DNA of 64,000 nt from contig CM026387.1 in NCBI GenBank assembly GCA_014843695.1, positions 70,562,795 through 70,626,794 on the forward strand, given 5' to 3'. The first letter of the stretch is position 1. Each line of letters begins with the position of its first letter. This stretch comes from Archivesica marissinica (Eukaryota > Mollusca > Bivalvia > Venerida > Vesicomyidae). Of the stretch, positions 58,563 through 64,000 are shown piece by piece. A program made the position numbers and the translations under genes. The notes under the pieces are model-generated. The model made no database searches and was not told the DNA's origin. It saw only the letters and a program-made list of their open reading frames with translations.

Positions 58563-59737
58563 TATCAACCTAATAGTACAGTCTCTTACAAATAAGTCCT
58601 TAGCCATTCATTTTTAAGTTTCAAGATTTATATGTAGGTCTAATAGTATTTAAAGCAGCATTACATCGTAATAAAGGCTGGTTTGGGTAAAATACTAATG
58701 TGTGTGTGTTTACAAAATTCGAAATAGTCGCTCAGAAACGATAAAATTTCATAAATATAAACCGTCGTATACGCGAATTTGTAAACACACGAAATATAAA
58801 CACACACAGCGCGCATGCGTGAAACAACAGAGGATGTAGAACAACGTATACATTTTGAACATGAAAGCCTATCTATCTACCTTCCTCTAATGTCGAACCC
58901 CTCCCGGGGATGTAGACATGTCCCTAAAAGACTTAGATAACAGAGGTAGGAATCAACATCTTAAGTAATTTAATTAAAAAGGACAACGTGTGACAAATGG
59001 GGAAGATGCATTCCGAATGTAAACAAGTGCGGACGATGCGTTCCGATTGTAAACAAGTGCGGACGATGCGTTCCGAATGTAAACAAGTGCGGACGATGCG
59101 TTCCGGTTGTATACAATTGCTTGACCGATCGACTCGGAATGTCCTACTTTCGGTTTCAAGTTTGTTTTATCGCAAAAAAACACTGTTTACCAATTGAACA
59201 TAAGTATACAAAGTATAATGTTAGAATGTGTAGCAGCATTGCTACACATACGTACAATTTGAATTGGTCAAATATCTTTTATTTCATACGATGTAATTCT
59301 GCTTTAAGACTATTAATAAAATTACAATTCTTGTATACATGTAAATCCTCTTCATATGTTCCCAAACTTTAAACATTGCGTACACACTTCTTGGTATAGC
59401 AATATGCAATACATATATATATATACCCAATGTGTTTTTTAATTCCTACATTTTACCCCATCTAGATACTGTGTCATTTGAGACGGGACTGTAATGTCTA
59501 TATTTAGAAGATAAAATTATTAGATTTCATCAGATTTTACTGGCCACTGTTTGCATGTTTCATTATGCTAGTTGAAGTTTTAATTTGTTGAGGGCCTCGT
59601 GGTAGATTGACTTAATTGTCCAAATGAGTTCTCTCGTTAACTGATTATTATTATTATATTTACATTGCCAACTCGGGTGCTATCCACCAGGACAAATACT
59701 TTAGTGACCAAGAACGTGTCGACCAGACAATCTGTCA
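58563..59737. other. Intergenic DNA of copy B with a 30-bp repeat
   Basis: Matches 32,356-33,534. The 30-bp repeat (GTGCGGACGATGCGTTCCGA) lies at about 58,996-59,118 with four units. No gene. Confidence 0.7.
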
Positions 59738-59848
59738 CCCACGAACGTGTCCGTTAAATCTCTATTGTGCAATCAACGTTAGTTTCACCTGGTACCCACG
59801 AACGTGTCCGTTAAATCTCTATTGTGCAATCAACGTTAGTTTCACTTT
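59738..59848. repeat. 57-bp repeat at the ART-like gene end, copy B
   Basis: About two units of ACCCACGAACGTGTCCGTTA plus TGCAATCAACGTTAGTTTCA, one fewer than copy A. Confidence 0.88.
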
Positions 59849-60978
59849 GGTACCCTCGTTGGCGTTAGATGCGCTTGTGACTCGAAATTTTGCTCCAGCT
59901 GGATATGTTCTTTCATGTTCTTCGTGCGAAGCATATTTTTCAATATTTTTGGGCTGCCAATCACATTTTGCGCTATTGTCGATGATGAACAAAACAATAT
60001 TGTCCCCTGCTGTATTATCCACTGTCGGGAAACTGTGGGCGTCCACAAAATCTGTAGTAGAGGACACCACCGATTGCCAATAAAATTCAGTCCCTTCTTT
60101 ATACATGTCTATATCTTCTTGTAACATTTTCATCTGATGATATGTTGTTCCACTTTCGGGCGCAAGTTTCTCCCAGAATAATAGTAACATCTGATACATG
60201 ACTGTATACGGACCAAGAGCAAGATCATCGCCAGTTGGTTTGTAGTTGGTGCTCGTTTGTCTGCGGAGAGCAGTACTTATATAATTGTACAGGTAATTAG
60301 TTTCAATTGTATATGCCGTGACGATCATCTTGTAGAAATTTTCTCTCGAACCGGTGTCCTTAATCATTACTGCATTGCCAGTGGATACGATGTGATGGCG
60401 TCGCATACTACTTTTTTCACCGCTTCAAATCTAGCATCGCTTTTACTGATATCCTTCCACATATCGCTGAGAACTTCCAGACCGTGTTTGAATGGACTGA
60501 TATATCCTGGATGAAATGCAGACTTGTACGATGCAATTATAATGCTGATGAGACCTAGATATATTTGCTTTTGAAATGTAGGCAGCTTTTGTCCTAGGAT
60601 ATGGTTTTTGTGCGCAGACATTATTTGATCCATCTTCGGATAGTTATAGGCTCGAGCAATTTCTAGTGCACACATGCCACTCGTCTCGCCGCATTCTGAC
60701 GTACATCTCTTGGCTCGCATGTCAGAGTCGCATGCTTGATATTACAGTATCTTGTTCAAAACGTCCGGATCGTTCCAAAAGACAGCTTGATGCACAACTC
60801 CCCATCGACGATTGTCCGGAATGCAATTCATGAGATAACATTTCTTCTTTGGATCATTTGGGTCACCGAGGATTTGCCAGACCCGTTTGAAGTCTCCAAG
60901 TTTAGCTGATTTAAGAAGATCGTTGATCAACTTCGATTCAGTTTCAATGTCATTGAACGAACTGTAAACGAACAACAT
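59819..60978 (-). pseudogene. Ankyrin-like / ART-like gene, copy B (broken)
   Basis: Counterpart of the intact gene at 33,695-34,828. Two lesions break it. A CAA to TAA change near 60,741 ends the N-terminal part after the first ankyrin-like segment. A one-base deletion near 60,392 (GTGATGGCG against GTGCATGGCG) shifts the frame in the middle. A three-base insertion near 60,845 adds one Lys and is harmless. The C-terminal ART-like part stays open for about 195 codons and keeps the STT and E-x-E segments and the His at the usual Arg position. The 5' end reads in frame from an upstream ATG (60,978), unlike copy A, which has one extra base there. Probably non-functional as a whole. Confidence 0.85.
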
Positions 60979-61892
60979 GGCTTATGTACAATAGCATAAT
61001 TATCATATGATACAAAACATATAGAACAACTTTAACCTGAGTTAATTTTTGTTTATTGGATTTCAAAATCTGAATACTCGACTGTCTAGATTTATCTAGA
61101 TCAGAATGCACCCGGCGCCTCGTTTCTGACACAGCCGGGTATTCGTATAACACCACTAGCAGTCCACAAGGAAGCTTGTTTTCTGACTTAAGCGAACGAC
61201 TCTAGTTCGACTTTCATTCAAAGCGACGAGAGAGTCAGCCACGCTATCAGCCGAACTTGGTTCTTTCGTTTAATATATTAATAACTATTTAGAGATAAAG
61301 TATAAGTTCACTGCTTTTTACGGAAATCTTTCTGTCTAATGTATGGCGTAAAACTGATTCAGATTAGTTTAAACATTATTTATTTCAGTATTTGTACATG
61401 TAATCAAGAAATGAACATTTTACTTATAATTTAACAGCAGTAGACTGAACGGGATTAGAACGAAAGAAAACTTATATAGTTCTTCTCCCTTTGAAGATTG
61501 AAGGCATATATCTTGCCAATCGGTAATTATTTATTTTAATGCAAGTCGGTGAAAATAAAACCCATATTTATATAGAATAGCATTTATATATTTATCACTA
61601 TCTACAGTTTATCTATTAATTATTATTTTAAGAATAGCTTTAAGTTACAACCATCTTACCTGACGGATATATCCATGTTATCTATATATCCAGTCTGTTC
61701 AATAGCTCATTGGCAAGTGTGCATTCATGATACGCGTTCCTTATATTTACTTTATACTAATGCGCAGATCATGAAATATATTCTGGAATACCAACTTTGT
61801 AATATAATGCAAACATTGGTTAATGGGCCAATGTAGAGATAACAAGTATATCAAGTTATAATGTATAAAAGTAAAGTGTTTGTTTATTATAC
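60979..61892. other. 5' flank of the broken ART-like copy, no gene seen
   Basis: AT-rich, matches 34,829-35,779 with scattered substitutions. No ORF of note. Confidence 0.55.
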
Positions 61893-62100
61893 TGTCAGAG
61901 CCTATTTAAAGGGCCAGCCATTTCTGACTTCTCTTTTTATGAACATCAGTACTTCCCGAATCCTATGCTTGTAGGCAATCGGTAACCATTATTTAACTAG
62001 CTGACGTCCTACCAACCGGCCATATCAGAACGAACCCCTGACGAGGTTCGAACCTCCCGCTCCGTACGCGGACGCCTTAACCACTATGCCACGGAGACTG
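61893..62100 (-). mobile_element. tRNA-derived SINE (second family), copy B
   Basis: Counterpart of 35,780-35,985. A box TGGCATAGTGG and B box GGTTCGAACCT on the minus strand are both intact. Confidence 0.75.
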
Positions 62101-62152
62101 TATAATAAGGTTATCAGGTTAGCGATGTGTTAATACTTTATTTCAGTGATCA

Positions 62153-62278
62153 TCGGGGACGCTGCTGGCACGGTCCTCAGTGATGACGCCGCTGATACGG
62201 ACCTCAGTGATGACGTCACTGGCACGGTCCTCAGTGATGACGCCGCTGGCATGATCCTCAGTGATGACGTCGCTGGCA
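62153..62278. repeat. 27-bp array remnant, copy B (~5 units)
   Basis: Same unit as 36,028-36,525. It ends in mid-unit at CGTCGCTGGCACG and passes straight into the 15/18-bp array. Confidence 0.93.
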
Positions 62279-63005
62279 CGATGTGGTGTAATCCGATGTG
62301 GTGTAATCCGATGTGGTGTAATCCGGCGGTGTGGTGTAATCCGGTATGGTGTAATCCGGTGTGGTGTAATTCGGTATGGTGTAATTCGGTGTGGTGTAAT
62401 TCGGTGTGGTGTAATCCGATGTGGTGTAATCCGTGTGGTGTAATCCGATGTGGTGTAATCCGGCGGTGTGGTGTAATCCGGTGTGGTGTAATCTGGTGTA
62501 GTGTAATCCGGCGGTGTGGTGTGTAATCCGGTGTGGTCTAATTCAGCGGTGTGGTGTAATCCGGTGTGGTGTAATCCGATATGGTGTAATCCGGTGTGGT
62601 GTAATCCGGTGTGGTGTAATCTGATATGGTGTATTTCAGCGGTGTGGTGTGTAATCCGATGTGGTGTAATCCGGCGGTGTGGTGTAATCCGGTGTGGTGT
62701 AATCTGGTGTAGTGTAATCCGGCGGTGTGGTGTGTAATCCGGTGTGGTCTAATTCAGCGGTGTGGTGTAATCCGGTGTGGTGTAATCCGATATGGTGTAA
62801 TCCGGTGTGGTGTAATCTGATATGGTGTAATTCAGCGGTGTGGTGTGTAATCCGGTGTGGTGTAATTCAGCGGTGTGGTGTGTAATCCCCGTATGGTGTA
62901 ATCCGGTGTGGTATAATCCGATGTGGTGTAATCTGGTGTAGTGTAATCCGGCGGTGTGGTGTGTAATCCGGTGTGGTCTAATTCAGCGGTGTGGTGTAAT
63001 CCGGT
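62279..63005. repeat. 15/18-bp tandem array, copy 3
   Basis: Units are TGTGGTGTAATCCGG, TGTGGTGTAATTCGG and TGTGGTGTGTAATCC, with TAATTCAGCGG variants not common in copies 1 and 2. A block of several units (about 62,480-62,560) is repeated near 62,690-62,770 and 62,930-63,005, a higher-order pattern. It runs into the final gap. Confidence 0.95.
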
Positions 63006-64000
63006 NNNNNNNNNNNNNNNNNNNNNNNNNNNNNNNNNNNNNNNNNNNNNNNNNNNNNNNNNNNNNNNNNNNNNNNNNNNNNNNNNNNNNNNNNNNNNNN
63101 NNNNNNNNNNNNNNNNNNNNNNNNNNNNNNNNNNNNNNNNNNNNNNNNNNNNNNNNNNNNNNNNNNNNNNNNNNNNNNNNNNNNNNNNNNNNNNNNNNNN
63201 NNNNNNNNNNNNNNNNNNNNNNNNNNNNNNNNNNNNNNNNNNNNNNNNNNNNNNNNNNNNNNNNNNNNNNNNNNNNNNNNNNNNNNNNNNNNNNNNNNNN
63301 NNNNNNNNNNNNNNNNNNNNNNNNNNNNNNNNNNNNNNNNNNNNNNNNNNNNNNNNNNNNNNNNNNNNNNNNNNNNNNNNNNNNNNNNNNNNNNNNNNNN
63401 NNNNNNNNNNNNNNNNNNNNNNNNNNNNNNNNNNNNNNNNNNNNNNNNNNNNNNNNNNNNNNNNNNNNNNNNNNNNNNNNNNNNNNNNNNNNNNNNNNNN
63501 NNNNNNNNNNNNNNNNNNNNNNNNNNNNNNNNNNNNNNNNNNNNNNNNNNNNNNNNNNNNNNNNNNNNNNNNNNNNNNNNNNNNNNNNNNNNNNNNNNNN
63601 NNNNNNNNNNNNNNNNNNNNNNNNNNNNNNNNNNNNNNNNNNNNNNNNNNNNNNNNNNNNNNNNNNNNNNNNNNNNNNNNNNNNNNNNNNNNNNNNNNNN
63701 NNNNNNNNNNNNNNNNNNNNNNNNNNNNNNNNNNNNNNNNNNNNNNNNNNNNNNNNNNNNNNNNNNNNNNNNNNNNNNNNNNNNNNNNNNNNNNNNNNNN
63801 NNNNNNNNNNNNNNNNNNNNNNNNNNNNNNNNNNNNNNNNNNNNNNNNNNNNNNNNNNNNNNNNNNNNNNNNNNNNNNNNNNNNNNNNNNNNNNNNNNNN
63901 NNNNNNNNNNNNNNNNNNNNNNNNNNNNNNNNNNNNNNNNNNNNNNNNNNNNNNNNNNNNNNNNNNNNNNNNNNNNNNNNNNNNNNNNNNNNNNNNNNNN
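63006..64000. other. Assembly gap to the window end
   Basis: Only N from here to the edge (995 positions in the window). Confidence 0.99.

Larger units (their letters stand above)
56920..62278. repeat. Duplicated flank, copy B (no TTAA insertion)
   Basis: It carries the same order of parts as 24,115-36,160: 58-bp repeat, SINE tail, 21-bp and 23-bp repeats, CAAT run, mosaic SINE, 30-bp repeat, 57-bp repeat, ART-like gene, tRNA-SINE, 27-bp array. Differences are repeat counts, a ~30-bp indel at the mosaic SINE and point changes. It has the empty TTAA site and a broken ART-like gene. Confidence 0.93.

Noticed and set aside
1..63005. CRISPR arrays suggested by many regular repeats
   Set aside because: The repeats are head-to-tail with no unique spacers, there are no cas-like genes, and the genome is eukaryotic.

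Overview
The window looks like animal nuclear DNA, most likely from a mollusc and probably a bivalve. The pointers are a non-LTR retrotransposon with a 2A-like peptide before its endonuclease, a DIRS-type tyrosine-recombinase retrotransposon, several tRNA-headed SINEs, very many minisatellites and AT-rich intergenic DNA. There are no bacterial-style operons. Organism assignment is inference; no rRNA or mitochondrial marker is present. Well over a third of the window is tandem repeat, and about 3 kb is N-filled gap in three blocks.

Layout. 1-3331: a 25-bp array, a gap and a 15/18-bp array. 3332-7340: an intact non-LTR retrotransposon on the minus strand. 7.3-14.3 kb: microsatellite, a broken retrotransposon ORF1, a second 15/18-bp array, a near-perfect 44-bp-arm hairpin, SINE pieces and a 48-bp satellite. 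14.3-18.85 kb: a 23-bp array. 18.86-19.93 kb: a retrotransposon fragment cut off by a 36-bp array (to 24.17 kb). 25,191-31,932: a TTAA-flanked transposon-like insertion holding a P2X7-tail-like gene and a nested DIRS-type element (gag-like, RT/RNase H, tyrosine recombinase). 33.7-34.8 kb: an ankyrin/ADP-ribosyltransferase-like gene. 36-39.4 kb: further minisatellites. 39.4-41.7 kb: a compact, CpG-rich, virus-like cassette of four intronless genes with unusual promoter repeats. After a gap, 42.75-54.95 kb is a second, larger 23-bp array. A SINE, a TA/GA microsatellite and a short 36-bp array follow. 56.9-62.28 kb is a second copy of the 24.1-36.1 kb flank, without the TTAA insertion and with a broken ART-like gene. 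The window ends in a 15/18-bp array and a gap.

How it fits together. The two flank copies (A, ~24.1-36.15 kb; B, ~56.9-62.28 kb) act as natural controls for each other. Copy B shows the empty TTAA site, so the insertion can be bounded to the base. It also shows which ART reading frame has decayed. Copies A and B may be a true tandem duplication or two haplotypes placed end to end by the assembler.

The most unusual region is the cassette at 39.4-41.7 kb. It carries a small ORF with a possible BECR-nuclease pattern, a protein with two PC4-like domains, a single-BIR protein and a 51-residue ORF starting two bases after the BIR stop codon. Upstream of the PC4 gene, TATAAATA recurs at an exact 25-bp spacing. 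The cassette looks like a fragment of an integrated large DNA virus or virus-like mobile element whose remainder may lie in the adjoining gap.
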